A DNA stretch of 64,000 nt, from contig CP070748.1 of assembly GCA_020348345.1 (NCBI GenBank), forward strand, positions 1,086,051 to 1,150,050, read 5' to 3'. This document shows positions 1 through 8,379 of this stretch, one piece after another; position 1 is the stretch's first letter; each line of letters opens with the position of its first letter. The stretch is from Methanobacteriota archaeon (GTDB lineage: Archaea; Thermoplasmatota; Thermoplasmata; UBA10834). The notes beneath the pieces were generated by a model. That model searched no databases. It was not told the DNA's origin and was given only the letters and a program-made list of their open reading frames with translations. The translations under genes were made by a program, and so were the position numbers.

Positions 1-1
1 C

Positions 2-1045
2 ATCGCAAGGAAAGGCGGCATGAGGATCATCGGACCCAACACGCTCGGATACAAGGACGCGATAGACAACCTGGACGCGGCATTCGTCTTTGGGATGCCT
101 AAGCCAGGTGAGGTCGCCCTTGTGAGCCAGAGTGGCGCTTTGTGCGTGGGCATGATATACTACGCGAACGGGGAACACATCGGTCTATCGAGGGTGATTT
201 CCGTCGGCAACAAGGCCGATGTGGACGATGCGGATCTGATAGACTATCTCGATCGTGACGATGCCACCAAAGTCATAGCGATGTATATCGAAGGGATCAA
301 GGATGGGAAGAAGTTCCTCGACTCGGCGAGAAGGTGTCGAAAGCCGATAGTGGCCATCAAGGCAGGGCGCACGCCGGCCGGATCGGCCGCCGCATCGACG
401 CACACCGGCTCCCTCAGCGGCTCCGACGTCGTCTATGACTCGGCGTTCAAACAGGTGCACATTCAGAGGGCGTACGACGTGGGGGAGCTTTTCGACTTCG
501 CGCGAGCGCTTGCATACCAGCCCTGCGCTCCAGGCAACAGAGTCGGCATCATCTCCAACGGAGGCGGGGCGGGCATAATGACCGCAGATTGGTGCGAATC
601 CATCGGGCTGAAGATACCGGATCTGGCCAAGAAGACCAGGGATGCCCTCGGACCACACCTGCCGGCGATAACGACCGCGAGAAACCCTCTCGATGTCACG
701 GGCGATGCGAGGTTCCACCGCTACCACGTCACAGGCAGCGTGATGCTTTCAGATCCCAACATAGACGCGCTGATAATGATCTGCGTCCACGCCGGCATCG
801 CGCGGCCGAGGGAGTACGTGGGAGCCGTCATCAAGCTGGTTGAGGAGAACAGGCATCTCCGGAAGCCCATAGTGGCCTGCTGGGTCGGCGGGCCAGAGGT
901 GGACGAGGTCGTTCAGGAACTGAGGGTGAAGAACATACCGGTCTATCCTTCCGCCATGAGGGCTGCGAGAGCCGTCAAGTCACTCTATGAGGAGGGCAAA
1001 CGGCTCGAAGCCATGGGACGCGGGAGGCGCTGCAAGCCCGACTGA
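2..1045 (+). CDS. acdA: ADP-forming acyl-CoA synthetase alpha subunit (AcdA), 5' end cut by window
   Basis: The reading frame is open from base 2, so the gene starts before the window; ATG at 20 is an internal methionine. The visible part begins at the end of the CoA-binding Rossmann domain (RIIGPNTLG) and continues through the flavodoxin-like ligase domain (GEVALVSQSGAL). The segment THTGSLSGSD carries the histidine (codon at 401) that is phosphorylated in this family. These enzymes convert an acyl-CoA, ADP and phosphate to acid, CoA and ATP in the cytoplasm. The ATP-grasp beta subunit is not fused here; a matching beta subunit lies at 8979, after a 2-oxoacid oxidoreductase operon. Acetyl-CoA versus another acyl-CoA cannot be decided from sequence. 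Family assignment is strong. Confidence 0.88.
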   Translation: MARKGGMRIIGPNTLGYKDAIDNLDAAFVFGMPKPGEVALVSQSGALCVGMIYYANGEHIGLSRVISVGNKADVDDADLIDYLDRDDATKVIAMYIEGIKDGKKFLDSARRCRKPIVAIKAGRTPAGSAAASTHTGSLSGSDVVYDSAFKQVHIQRAYDVGELFDFARALAYQPCAPGNRVGIISNGGGAGIMTADWCESIGLKIPDLAKKTRDALGPHLPAITTARNPLDVTGDARFHRYHVTGSVMLSDPNIDALIMICVHAGIARPREYVGAVIKLVEENRHLRKPIVACWVGGPEVDEVVQELRVKNIPVYPSAMRAARAVKSLYEEGKRLEAMGRGRRCKPD

Positions 1046-1090
1046 CGATTCCCTTCGAAGGCATCGTCGATACCGCCGTGCCTGCAAAAG

Positions 1091-1099
1091 TGTAAATAT
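1091..1099 (+). promoter_or_regulatory. TATA box for aspS
   Basis: tgtaaatat lies about 40 bases before the TTG start. An AAGGTGAGG Shine-Dalgarno sequence follows at 1121-1129, so the message has a short leader. Confidence 0.55.
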
Positions 1100-1134
1100 C
1101 CACGACTAGGTTACGCGACAAAGGTGAGGCTACC

Positions 1135-2463
1135 TTGCCCTCGTGGCAGCACGTGACATATTCTGACCAGATAACATCTGAGTCTGCTGGAAACCCCGTG
1201 ACGGTAGGAGGATGGGTGCAGGATATCCGCAACCTCGGAGGCATTGCCTTCATCCAGCTGAGAGATCGCGGAGGGGTTGTGCAGATAACCGTCCTGAAGA
1301 AGAGTGATCCAGCCCTGTTCAAGGAGATGACCTCGCTGACGAGAGAATCGGTCCTTACGGTCAAAGGAACGGTCAAGGAGAGCAAGGAGGCCAAAGGAGG
1401 TTACGAGGTTCTGCCTGAGGAGTTCGAGGTCCTGAACGCCGCCGAGAGTCCTCTCCCGTTGGGCGTCGTGGACAAGGTTGGAGCCGACCTCGATACCCGG
1501 CTGAACAACCGGTTCATGGATCTCAGGAAGGAGGAGGTCCGCGCCATATTCCGCGTGAGGGCTGCGACGCTGGATGGCATAAGGCGCTACCTGTCCGGCG
1601 AGGGATTCGTGGAGGTGACCACCCCCAAGATCGTCGCGGCGGGCGCCGAGGGAGGGGCGACTCTGTTCCCCATCAAGTACTTCGACAAGAACGCATACCT
1701 GGCTCAGAGTCCGCAACTGTACAAGCAGAATCTCATGGCCTCGGGCTTGGACCGCATCTTCGAGATAGCGCCGGCCTACAGAGCAGAGGCGTCCGATACG
1801 GTGAGGCACATAGCTGAGTTCACCTCGCTCGACGTGGAGCTGGCATTCATCGAGTCGTCCGAGGATGTGATGGCGGTCGCCGAAGGAATCGTCGACAGCA
1901 GCCTCAGGCACGTCACGACCGCTGCCAGAAGCGAGCTGGAACTTCTGGGAGTCGAAATCGAAGCTCAAAAGCCGCCGTACCCACGAGTGACCTACAAAGA
2001 GGCGATTGACCTGCTCAAGTCGGACGGGATGGAAATCGACCACGGCGACGACCTGGGCACCGAGGGCGAGAAGCTCCTCGGAGATATCATGCTCGACAAG
2101 CACAGCGCGGAGCTGTACTTCATCACGCAGTTTCCGACTTCGCTGAAGAGGGGGACGTTCTACGCCATGCGCGACGACGACGACCCGGACGTCACCGGGT
2201 ACTTCGATCTCGATTATAGGGGACAGGAGATCGTATCGGGCGGGCAGAGAGAGCACAGATACGAGGTGCTGACGGAGCAGATGAGGGAGAACGGCATGGA
2301 CCTCGGCTCCTTCGAATTCTACCTGAAGGCGTTCAGGTATGGCATGCCCCCTCACGGCGGCTTCGGTTTCGGCGTGGAAAGGTACGTCCAGAAGATGCTC
2401 AACCTGCCCAATATACGGGAGGCGGTTCTGTACCCGAGAGACAGAGTGAGGTTGATCCCCTGA
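1135..2463 (+). CDS. aspS: Aspartyl-tRNA synthetase, archaeal type (AspRS)
   Basis: Charges tRNA-Asp with aspartate. At 442 residues it has the length of archaeal AspRS. It has an N-terminal OB-fold anticodon-binding domain (about 1-105), then the class II catalytic core: motif 2 near AYRAEASDTVRHIAEFTSLD and motif 3 as GFGFGVER near the C-terminus, ending in the usual YPRDR segment. The start is TTG at 1135, set by AAGGTGAGG six bases upstream; there is no in-frame ATG before it. At the position of the tryptophan associated with tRNA-Asp discrimination in Thermococcus, this protein has glutamine (Q29, in GGWVQD). That is compatible with a non-discriminating enzyme that also charges tRNA-Asn, but I rate that as a weak inference. 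A Nudix-like gene follows closely. Confidence 0.95.
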   Translation: MPSWQHVTYSDQITSESAGNPVTVGGWVQDIRNLGGIAFIQLRDRGGVVQITVLKKSDPALFKEMTSLTRESVLTVKGTVKESKEAKGGYEVLPEEFEVLNAAESPLPLGVVDKVGADLDTRLNNRFMDLRKEEVRAIFRVRAATLDGIRRYLSGEGFVEVTTPKIVAAGAEGGATLFPIKYFDKNAYLAQSPQLYKQNLMASGLDRIFEIAPAYRAEASDTVRHIAEFTSLDVELAFIESSEDVMAVAEGIVDSSLRHVTTAARSELELLGVEIEAQKPPYPRVTYKEAIDLLKSDGMEIDHGDDLGTEGEKLLGDIMLDKHSAELYFITQFPTSLKRGTFYAMRDDDDPDVTGYFDLDYRGQEIVSGGQREHRYEVLTEQMRENGMDLGSFEFYLKAFRYGMPPHGGFGFGVERYVQKMLNLPNIREAVLYPRDRVRLIP

Positions 2464-2480
2464 GCGCCCGATCCAAGAGG

Positions 2481-2981
2481 ATGCTGCTTGAGCTTCCAAC
2501 GGCAGACGAGATCGACGATCTTGCTGCAAGGACTCCGAATCTGACGGTTAGGAGATACGAGTACGATTTGGTCGATCGGAAGATGGACCTTGACTACACT
2601 CCGTGCAAGGGAGAGGCCGTGGTTGTTGCTGTGAAAGACGGTGGAGTGCTTCTCATGAAGACGAAGGGGACATCTCTATGGACCCTTCCGTGCGATAGAA
2701 TAGGCATGCACGAAACGCCAGAGGCTGCCGCGGCACGCGTCGCCAAGGAACGATGCGGCCTCGCGGTCAGGGACGTGGAACTCAAGGCGTTCTACGATGT
2801 GACCAGACACTACCAGAACGTCTCCGTCAAGCGGTTGTTCATCGTCTACAGCTGCAGGGCAGAAGGCGACCCGGACGTTTCAGCGGCTGGAACGGACGTG
2901 GAATGCTCGATTCATTTCGGAGACTTGGACAAGCTCGCATTGGAGGAGATGGACGCTCAGGCACTTGCTGACAGCCTGTAG
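2481..2981 (+). CDS. Nudix-fold protein with degenerate Nudix box
   Basis: A 166-residue protein with the Nudix core (about residues 40-165). The Nudix box is imperfect: around residues 76-97 the alpha-helix reads AARVAKERCGL where REVxEExGL is expected, so one of the paired metal-binding glutamates is arginine and the preceding RE is RV. Hydrolase activity may be reduced, altered or lost. The conserved WTLP-type segment before the box is present. ATG at 2481 directly abuts AAGAGG, which is too close to act as its Shine-Dalgarno. A CTG at 2460 overlaps the aspS stop and follows GAGGTTGAT, so the true start could be there. It is likely co-transcribed with aspS. Substrate unknown. Confidence 0.7.
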   Translation: MLLELPTADEIDDLAARTPNLTVRRYEYDLVDRKMDLDYTPCKGEAVVVAVKDGGVLLMKTKGTSLWTLPCDRIGMHETPEAAAARVAKERCGLAVRDVELKAFYDVTRHYQNVSVKRLFIVYSCRAEGDPDVSAAGTDVECSIHFGDLDKLALEEMDAQALADSL

Positions 2982-3029
2982 CAACAGATTAATGCCAGCA
3001 ACACAATACCAGAGATCCAAGGCGATGGG

Positions 3030-3545
3030 ATGGGCAAGGTTTTTGAGCGCGAGCTCAAGGGCATTCTGACCGCGAACGAAGAGGTTCTCTCCAGAGTGAC
3101 GAAGACCTGCGATGCCGTTGAGAGAGAGGGCTATCGGAGGATAGAGGAGAAGCCTTTCATGGTCGTGAGGGGAGCAGGTTCGCTCGGTGTGGACCTGGTT
3201 GCCATCAGGGAGGGCCTCTCGCTGCCCATCGAGGTCAAGAGTTCCACCAGCGTGGTCCTCAGATTCAGCAGGAGCGAGAAGCTCGCGATACAGGCGCAGG
3301 AGATGGTCGAGGATTGCAGGCGGGTCGGCCTGATGCCAGTGTACGCTTTCAGACACAAGGGACAGCGAGGCGATGCATGGAGAATATTCACGATCGACAT
3401 GGGCCCCGTGAACGGAAGGCTGCGCTTCCTATACGAAAGGATACCGAAGATCGAGTGCTCGAAGGGCGGAAACCTCATTATGCGATGGAAGGACGGCATG
3501 CCACTCAACAGGTTCATCGACTACATCGTCTCGATCCAATCGTGA
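3030..3545 (+). CDS. hjc: Holliday junction resolvase Hjc
   Basis: Archaeal structure-specific endonuclease that cuts four-way DNA junctions during recombination. The nuclease core is clear: an N-terminal glutamate in FERELKGIL (E7/E9 region), the GAGSLGVDLVA segment with the metal-binding aspartate, and IEVKSS with the catalytic E-x-K. At 171 residues it is longer than most Hjc proteins (about 120-140); the extra length is a C-terminal tail after residue 130. ATG at 3030 opens 48 bases after the Nudix-like gene, probably in the same transcript as aspS. Confidence 0.9.
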   Translation: MGKVFERELKGILTANEEVLSRVTKTCDAVEREGYRRIEEKPFMVVRGAGSLGVDLVAIREGLSLPIEVKSSTSVVLRFSRSEKLAIQAQEMVEDCRRVGLMPVYAFRHKGQRGDAWRIFTIDMGPVNGRLRFLYERIPKIECSKGGNLIMRWKDGMPLNRFIDYIVSIQS

Positions 3546-3649
3546 TTCGGTCCGGAGAGAAGGGGGGTTCGATGCCCTGCAATCGGCCCGAAGGATTGAG
3601 GCGCGGATTTCTTATGCAGGCAATCCTTTCTCTCCCTGAGGGAATAATC

Positions 3650-4189
3650 TTGAGCAAGACGGAGGAAGACCTCAAGGCGGCTCTTGCGGGTGAGGCGCAG
3701 GCGAGGGCGAAGTATGTGAAGTGGGCCGGAGCGGCCAAGAAGGAGGGCCATCAGGCCATCGCGAAAATCTTCGAGGAGACGGCGGAGAACGAATACGAGC
3801 ACGCTGCGATGATAATGAAACTGCTGGATATAGCCGGAACCACCGAGGAGAATCTCAAGAGCGCATTCGAAGGCGAGACCTACGAATGGACCGAGATGTA
3901 TCCGAACTTCGCAAAGGACGCGAAGGAGGAAGGCAACGAGGCAGCGTTGGAGTACTTCGAGCATGTGATCGTGAGCGAGAAACACCATGCCAAGAGGTAC
4001 AAGCTCCTTCTCGACAGGCTGAAAGACGGCACCCTTTACAGATCGGACAAGGAGGAGGTGTGGTTCTGCACCAACTGCGGATACCTGCACAAGGGGAAGG
4101 AAGCCCCTGAAGAGTGCCCCAACTGCAAGCACGCGAAGGGATACTTCAAGAGATCCTGCGAGCTGGATTACGGCAGCGTTGAGGTCTAG
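3650..4189 (+). CDS. Rubrerythrin
   Basis: Cytoplasmic non-haem diiron peroxidase that removes hydrogen peroxide in anaerobes. The 179-residue protein has a ferritin-like four-helix domain with the diiron ligands (GEAQAR, ENEYEHA, GETYEW, EKHHAKRY), then a rubredoxin-like iron site with two CxxC pairs (CTNCGYLH and CPNCKHA). I chose the TTG at 3650 because GAGGGAA sits about eight bases upstream and the protein then begins directly with the ferritin helix; ATG at 3614 would add twelve residues. Its TAG stop is followed by 51 further open codons in the same frame (see 4190-4345). Confidence 0.9.
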   Translation: MSKTEEDLKAALAGEAQARAKYVKWAGAAKKEGHQAIAKIFEETAENEYEHAAMIMKLLDIAGTTEENLKSAFEGETYEWTEMYPNFAKDAKEEGNEAALEYFEHVIVSEKHHAKRYKLLLDRLKDGTLYRSDKEEVWFCTNCGYLHKGKEAPEECPNCKHAKGYFKRSCELDYGSVEV

Positions 4190-4345
4190 GCAATTGCGGC
4201 TCTGTGCGGCGCGGGGCGTCCCGCGCACGATGTGCTCCGCGCCGTCAAACTGTTCGTGGACGACTGCATGGCCACGGCGAACGCGAGATTTGACGGCGAT
4301 TCAGCACTCATAGGGCTCATCACAGGGCTTGACGCCCTCAGCTGA
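4190..4345 (+). other. Open in-frame extension after the rubrerythrin stop; possible small gene or remnant
   Basis: Directly after the rubrerythrin TAG the same frame stays open for 51 codons to a TGA at 4343-4345. Codon use is like neighbouring genes, with a strong G/C preference in third positions, and the peptide looks protein-like (for example LRAVKLFVDDCMATANARF). GTG at 4232 is the only usual start codon, giving 38 residues, and has no convincing Shine-Dalgarno. A 7-bp GCGCGGG/CCCGCGC hairpin sits near its beginning. It could be a short gene, a relic of a longer protein, or chance openness in GC-rich DNA. Confidence 0.25.
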
Positions 4346-4422
4346 CCCTCTTGTCATCACAGCAAGTCCCATTGCGGTTCTGGTATATTGGGATTCGGCA
4401 CATCAGCGAGGACTATGAAACC

Positions 4423-4433
4423 GGTTATATACT
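4423..4433 (+). promoter_or_regulatory. TATA box for LysE-family gene
   Basis: ggttatatact is centred about 28 bases before the GTG start, and there is no Shine-Dalgarno between them. This points to a leaderless message. Confidence 0.65.
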
Positions 4434-4455
4434 TGGTTCGGCGTGATAAGCCTCC

Positions 4456-5091
4456 GTGGACGTCATAACTGACAACATCTGGGTCTTCTTCGGCTTCGCC
4501 ATCCTGATATCATTTTCCGGAGTGATGACTCCGGGGCCTGTATTCGCCGCTACCGTTGCCAAGGGATATGAGGACGAGAAGGCAGGCATCAAGATAGCCC
4601 TGGGGCATGGACTTGTGGAGTTTCCGCTGATGGCGGTTATAATACTCAGCCTGGGATTTGTCTTCACGAACGATCTCGTCATGACGGGGATAGGGCTGGT
4701 CGGTGGCGTGCTGCTGGTGTTCCTGGGAACTTCCATGATACGATCCAGGAAGATGGAGCTCACCCAGAGCGCGCAGATGTTCCCGTACAAACCCATTGCC
4801 GCAGGCGCGATAACGACTTCAGCAAACCCCTACTTCTTCCTATGGTGGGCGACGGTGGGCGCGGTGCTGATCGCGACAGCGCAGGAATTCGGCGTAGTGA
4901 TCGTCGTGATCTTCGCGGTCGTTCACTGGAGCTGCGACCTTGCGTGGTACGCGTTCACCGCCTTCGCAGTGTTCAGAACCAAGCACCTGTGGACGCCGCT
5001 CGTGCACGAAGCAGTGTTCGGCGTGTGCGGAGTCCTCATGGTCGCCTTCGGAGTGTATTTCATACTCGGGCCTGCAAGCGAACTGCTGTAG
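4456..5091 (+). CDS. LysE/RhtB-family exporter
   Basis: Inner-membrane protein of 211 residues with about six hydrophobic helices. The family signature TPGPVFA follows the first helix (residues 24-30), and a second conserved segment SANPYFFLWW lies near residue 125. Members export amino acids or related small metabolites by exchange or proton coupling. The GTG start at 4456 fits a leaderless transcript from the TATA box at 4423-4433. It stands alone, convergent with nadA. Substrate not predictable. Confidence 0.85.
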   Translation: MDVITDNIWVFFGFAILISFSGVMTPGPVFAATVAKGYEDEKAGIKIALGHGLVEFPLMAVIILSLGFVFTNDLVMTGIGLVGGVLLVFLGTSMIRSRKMELTQSAQMFPYKPIAAGAITTSANPYFFLWWATVGAVLIATAQEFGVVIVVIFAVVHWSCDLAWYAFTAFAVFRTKHLWTPLVHEAVFGVCGVLMVAFGVYFILGPASELL

Positions 5092-5107
5092 GCTCGGACC
5101 TGCAATC

Positions 5108-6019
5108 TCAGTCCTGCCTGCCCGCTTCAATCATGCGCTCCAGCGGAATACGCGCTTTTGCAATGAGCTCCGCCGAGAGTTCGACACGGTGCTGCGTCCT
5201 CAGCAAAGAGTCACGAACGTCCTCAAGCGAGATCTCACGCATGTTCGGACATGTGGCCGCGTCGACACCATAGAACTCCTTTCCAGGCGCTTCCTTCCTG
5301 AGACGGTGTATCATGTTCGTCTCAGTCCCTATAATGAACTCGCTCTTCGGGGATGACACCGTATGCCGTATGATCCCCTCCGTGGAGTACGCGAAATCCG
5401 CGAAGTCGATGACGTCTGGGGTGCATTCAGGATGAACGAGGACTTCCGCATCAGGATGCTTCTTCTTGAGTTCTCTGAGATCCTCCACCTTGATGTTGAC
5501 GTGTGTCGGGCAGTAGCCCGGCCACAGAATAATCTCCTTGTCCTTCACATACCTCATGACGTAAAGGCCTAGGTTCGTGTCAGGGACGAAGATGACCTTG
5601 TCCTCGGACAGGGACTGAACGACCCTGACGGCGTTCGCGGACGTGCAGCAGATGTCGCTCTCCGCCTTGACCATGGCGCTGGTGTTGACATACGAGACCA
5701 CGGGCACGCCGGGATTCTTCGCCTTAAGCGTCCTGAGGGGCTCCGCATCCGCCATGGCAGCCATCGGGCAGATGGACTTCAGATTAGGCAGCAGAACCGT
5801 CCTGCCAGGATTGAGGATCTTGGCAGATTCTGCCATGAAATCAACGCCACAGAACACGATGGTCTCGGCCTCCACCTTCGTTGCCTGCACCGATAGGCCG
5901 TAGGAATCGCCGAGGATGTCCGATATCTCCTGGACCTCCTTGCGCTGGTAATTATGGCCCAGTATGACCGCGTTTTTCTCATCCTTCAGCCGCAGGATCC
6001 CGTCCTGGATTGCGTTCAT
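5108..6019 (-). CDS. nadA: Quinolinate synthase
   Basis: Condenses iminoaspartate with dihydroxyacetone phosphate to quinolinate for NAD synthesis. The 303-residue protein has the compact archaeal length. It has the three cysteines that bind the essential [4Fe-4S] cluster, in VFCGVDFMAE, ICCTSANA and ATCPNMREI. The N-terminal substrate segment LGHNYQRKEVQ is intact. ATG at 6019 is preceded by GGAG and, further upstream, by a TATA box (tattaata, 6051-6058 on this strand's complement). It is divergent from the kor operon. NadB and NadC are not in the window. Confidence 0.95.
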   Translation of the reverse strand: MNAIQDGILRLKDEKNAVILGHNYQRKEVQEISDILGDSYGLSVQATKVEAETIVFCGVDFMAESAKILNPGRTVLLPNLKSICPMAAMADAEPLRTLKAKNPGVPVVSYVNTSAMVKAESDICCTSANAVRVVQSLSEDKVIFVPDTNLGLYVMRYVKDKEIILWPGYCPTHVNIKVEDLRELKKKHPDAEVLVHPECTPDVIDFADFAYSTEGIIRHTVSSPKSEFIIGTETNMIHRLRKEAPGKEFYGVDAATCPNMREISLEDVRDSLLRTQHRVELSAELIAKARIPLERMIEAGRQD

Positions 6020-6050
6020 CGTCTCCGATTCCAGCTTATCCGAACATTCC

Positions 6051-6159
6051 TATTAATACTTCGCTCCGTTGCTGAACGCTGTGCTGTGCCACATAGGGGG
6101 ATTGGATGGGGTTCTCAGCGCTTCACCAATGCGATTTACATTGAATAGATTCAAATATG
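6051..6159. promoter_or_regulatory. Divergent promoters for nadA (-) and korD (+)
   Basis: The 169-base gap holds a TATA element for nadA at 6051-6058 (minus strand) and one for korD at 6150-6159 (ttcaaatatg, plus strand). The start codons lie 30-40 bases from their respective elements. Confidence 0.5.
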
Positions 6160-6188
6160 AACCACTTGATTGAACGGGAAGAATACGA

Positions 6189-6437
6189 ATGAAACCCGAG
6201 ATAGGCCTCGCCTACTGCAAAGGCTGCAATATATGCATCTACATGTGCCCCAAGAAGTGTTATTCGAAGGGGGCGGACATCTCGGAGCGAGGCTACTTCG
6301 CGGCGGTCGTATCCGATCCTGAGAACTGCTTCAACCATGACCGTTCAGACAAGCTCATCTGTGAGCTGTGCATCCTCAGCTGCCCTGACCAGGCCATCTC
6401 CTGGGTGCCCGAATCGAAGGGGGGAGACGAGGGATGA
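6189..6437 (+). CDS. korD: 2-oxoacid:ferredoxin oxidoreductase, ferredoxin (delta) subunit
   Basis: An 82-residue bacterial-type ferredoxin with two cysteine clusters: CKGCNICIYMCPKKC near the N-terminus and CELCILSCP near the C-terminus. It passes electrons from the TPP-containing catalytic subunits to soluble ferredoxin. It is the first gene of a four-gene operon (D-A-B-C), the order commonly seen for 2-oxoglutarate oxidoreductases of methanogens. Its stop overlaps the ATG of the next gene. Confidence 0.88.
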   Translation: MKPEIGLAYCKGCNICIYMCPKKCYSKGADISERGYFAAVVSDPENCFNHDRSDKLICELCILSCPDQAISWVPESKGGDEG

Positions 6438-7561
6438 ACATCAAGCCTGGCGAATACTTCCTCCAGGGTAACGAGGCGTGCATGGAAGCGGCCGTTCTGG
6501 CGGGGGCTAAGTTCTTCGCGGGCTATCCGATCACTCCCTCGACCGAGATCGCTGAAGGGCTCGCGCGCATGCTGCCCGAATCGGGAGGCGAGTTCCTCCA
6601 GATGGAGGACGAGATAGCCTGCATATCTGCCATTATCGGCGCTTCGTGGGGAGGGTCCAAGGCCTTGACCGCGACCTCAGGCCCGGGATTCTCGCTCATG
6701 CAGGAGGCGATAGGCTACGCCGCGATGACGGAAACGCCCATCGTCGTCGTGAATGTGATGAGGGGAGGGCCGTCAACGGGCCAGCCCACGAGAGCTTCGC
6801 AGGGTGATATCCTCGCAACGAAATACGGTTCCCACGGCGACTACCAGGTCATCGCTTTTGCTCCTGCGAGCGTCCAGGAGATGTTCGACCTGACGGTGAA
6901 GGCGTTCAACTACGCCGAGAAGTATCGCGTACCTACGTTCATTCTATCAGACGCCGAGATAGGGCATATGCGGGGACTCCTGACGGTCCCGAAGGAGATC
7001 AAGATCGTGAACCGGAAGGAGAAGGGTGTGCGTCGCTCGGACGAGGCATACGACGTCCCGGACGACCTCGTGCCGCCGTTCCCGACCTTCGGCAAGGGGC
7101 ACAAGGCTACGATAACGGGGATAACTCATTTCAAGTCGAAGATAGAACCCGAAGACCCGAAGATACACCAGCAGCTTGTGAGGCGTCTGAACAGCAAGAT
7201 CACGAACAACCGGAGGGACATAAACAAGTGGGAGGTCATCGAGCCGGATTCGAAGACGATGATCGTCTCCTACGGTTCAGCGTCGTTTGGCGCCCGTGAG
7301 GTGGCAGCCAAGGACGACAGGGTGGGGCTGCTGCGGCTCAAGAGCATATGGCCCCTCCCGGTGGAGCCCATCCACGAGGTGGCCTCCAAATGCGAGCAGC
7401 TGCTGGTCTGCGAGATGAACCTCGGGCAGCTGTTCTGGGAGATAAAGCGGGTGGCGCTTGAGGCTGGATGCAAGCGGGTGGAGCTGCTGTCGAAGATCGG
7501 TGGTGACCCGCCGACGCCCGGCGAGGTTCGGCACAAGCTGAGAGAGATGGGGGCGATATGA
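6434..7561 (+). CDS. korA: 2-oxoacid:ferredoxin oxidoreductase, alpha subunit
   Basis: A 375-residue alpha subunit. The N-terminal pyrimidine-binding domain has the GYPITPSTEI signature (residues 33-42) and the conserved acidic QMEDEIA segment that activates TPP. The C-terminal transketolase-like domain follows. With KorB, C and D it oxidatively decarboxylates a 2-oxoacid to an acyl-CoA and reduces ferredoxin. Gene order and family resemblance favour 2-oxoglutarate, though 2-oxoisovalerate or another acid cannot be excluded. It overlaps korD (ATGA) and korB (ATGATG). Confidence 0.9.
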   Translation: MNIKPGEYFLQGNEACMEAAVLAGAKFFAGYPITPSTEIAEGLARMLPESGGEFLQMEDEIACISAIIGASWGGSKALTATSGPGFSLMQEAIGYAAMTETPIVVVNVMRGGPSTGQPTRASQGDILATKYGSHGDYQVIAFAPASVQEMFDLTVKAFNYAEKYRVPTFILSDAEIGHMRGLLTVPKEIKIVNRKEKGVRRSDEAYDVPDDLVPPFPTFGKGHKATITGITHFKSKIEPEDPKIHQQLVRRLNSKITNNRRDINKWEVIEPDSKTMIVSYGSASFGAREVAAKDDRVGLLRLKSIWPLPVEPIHEVASKCEQLLVCEMNLGQLFWEIKRVALEAGCKRVELLSKIGGDPPTPGEVRHKLREMGAI

Positions 7562-8379
7562 TGGACATCTTCGAGTTCTACAGGAAGGACGAGTGGCCCC
7601 ACGTGTTCTGTCCAGGCTGTGGCAACGGCACCGTCATGAACTGCTTCTTCAGAGCGTTCAACAAGGTGGGATGGAAGCTCGACAACACCGTGTTCGTCAG
7701 CGGCATCGGGTGCTCGTCGCGAATACCGCTCTACATCAACTCGGACGCGATTCACACGACGCACGGAAGGGCGATTGCCTTCGCGACCGGGCTGAAGCTC
7801 TCGAGACCTGAGTTGGATGTGGTCGTATTCACCGGCGACGGCGACCTCGGCGCAATCGGTGGCAACCACTTCATAAACGGCTGTCGCAGGAACGTGGACC
7901 TGGATGTTGTCTGCATAAACAACAACATCTATGGCATGACGGGAGGGCAGGCATCCATCACAACCCCTCACGACTACATGTCGACGACGACCCCGCTGGG
8001 CAACAAGGAGTACCCATTCGACCTGGCCGAGATTGCGGTGGCTGCGGGCGCGAACTACGTGGCAAGATGGACCACCAAGCACGTGCATGAGCTGACGAAA
8101 TCGATGGCTACGTCGCTCACGAAGAAGGGTTTCAATTTCATAGAGGTGGTGGCGCAGTGTCCTACCAACTTCGGCAGGAGGAACAAGATGGCGGAACCAT
8201 CGTCGCTTCTAGAATGGTTCAAGGAAAGCTCTGTCCGCCGCGACAAGGCGCGGGCGGCCGCCATAGACCACGTCGACCTCAACTTGGCAGGACAGATCAC
8301 GATTGGCGAGTTCGTGAGCAGGGACCGAGCGTGCTATCATGAGCGCAAAGGGGGATCGGCACATGGAAACGGGCATTAG
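7558..8379 (+). CDS. korB: 2-oxoacid:ferredoxin oxidoreductase, beta subunit (TPP-binding)
   Basis: A 273-residue beta subunit. It has the CPGCGNGT motif near the N-terminus and a TPP-binding motif that runs from GDGDLGAIGG to CINNNIYGMTGGQ, with the metal-binding aspartate and asparagine present. The length and absence of a fused iron-sulfur domain fit the KorB/OorB class rather than pyruvate oxidoreductase fusions. Its start overlaps the korA stop and its end overlaps korC. Confidence 0.9.
   Translation: MMDIFEFYRKDEWPHVFCPGCGNGTVMNCFFRAFNKVGWKLDNTVFVSGIGCSSRIPLYINSDAIHTTHGRAIAFATGLKLSRPELDVVVFTGDGDLGAIGGNHFINGCRRNVDLDVVCINNNIYGMTGGQASITTPHDYMSTTTPLGNKEYPFDLAEIAVAAGANYVARWTTKHVHELTKSMATSLTKKGFNFIEVVAQCPTNFGRRNKMAEPSSLLEWFKESSVRRDKARAAAIDHVDLNLAGQITIGEFVSRDRACYHERKGGSAHGNGH

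Noticed and set aside
1111..2529. A 472-codon open frame antisense to aspS
   Set aside because: It mirrors aspS codon by codon, has no domain look, and arises because GC-rich third positions remove stops on the other strand.
3314..3649. Upstream extension of rubrerythrin into hjc
   Set aside because: It overlaps hjc in another frame, is Arg/His-rich, and the TTG at 3650 has its own Shine-Dalgarno and matches the family start.
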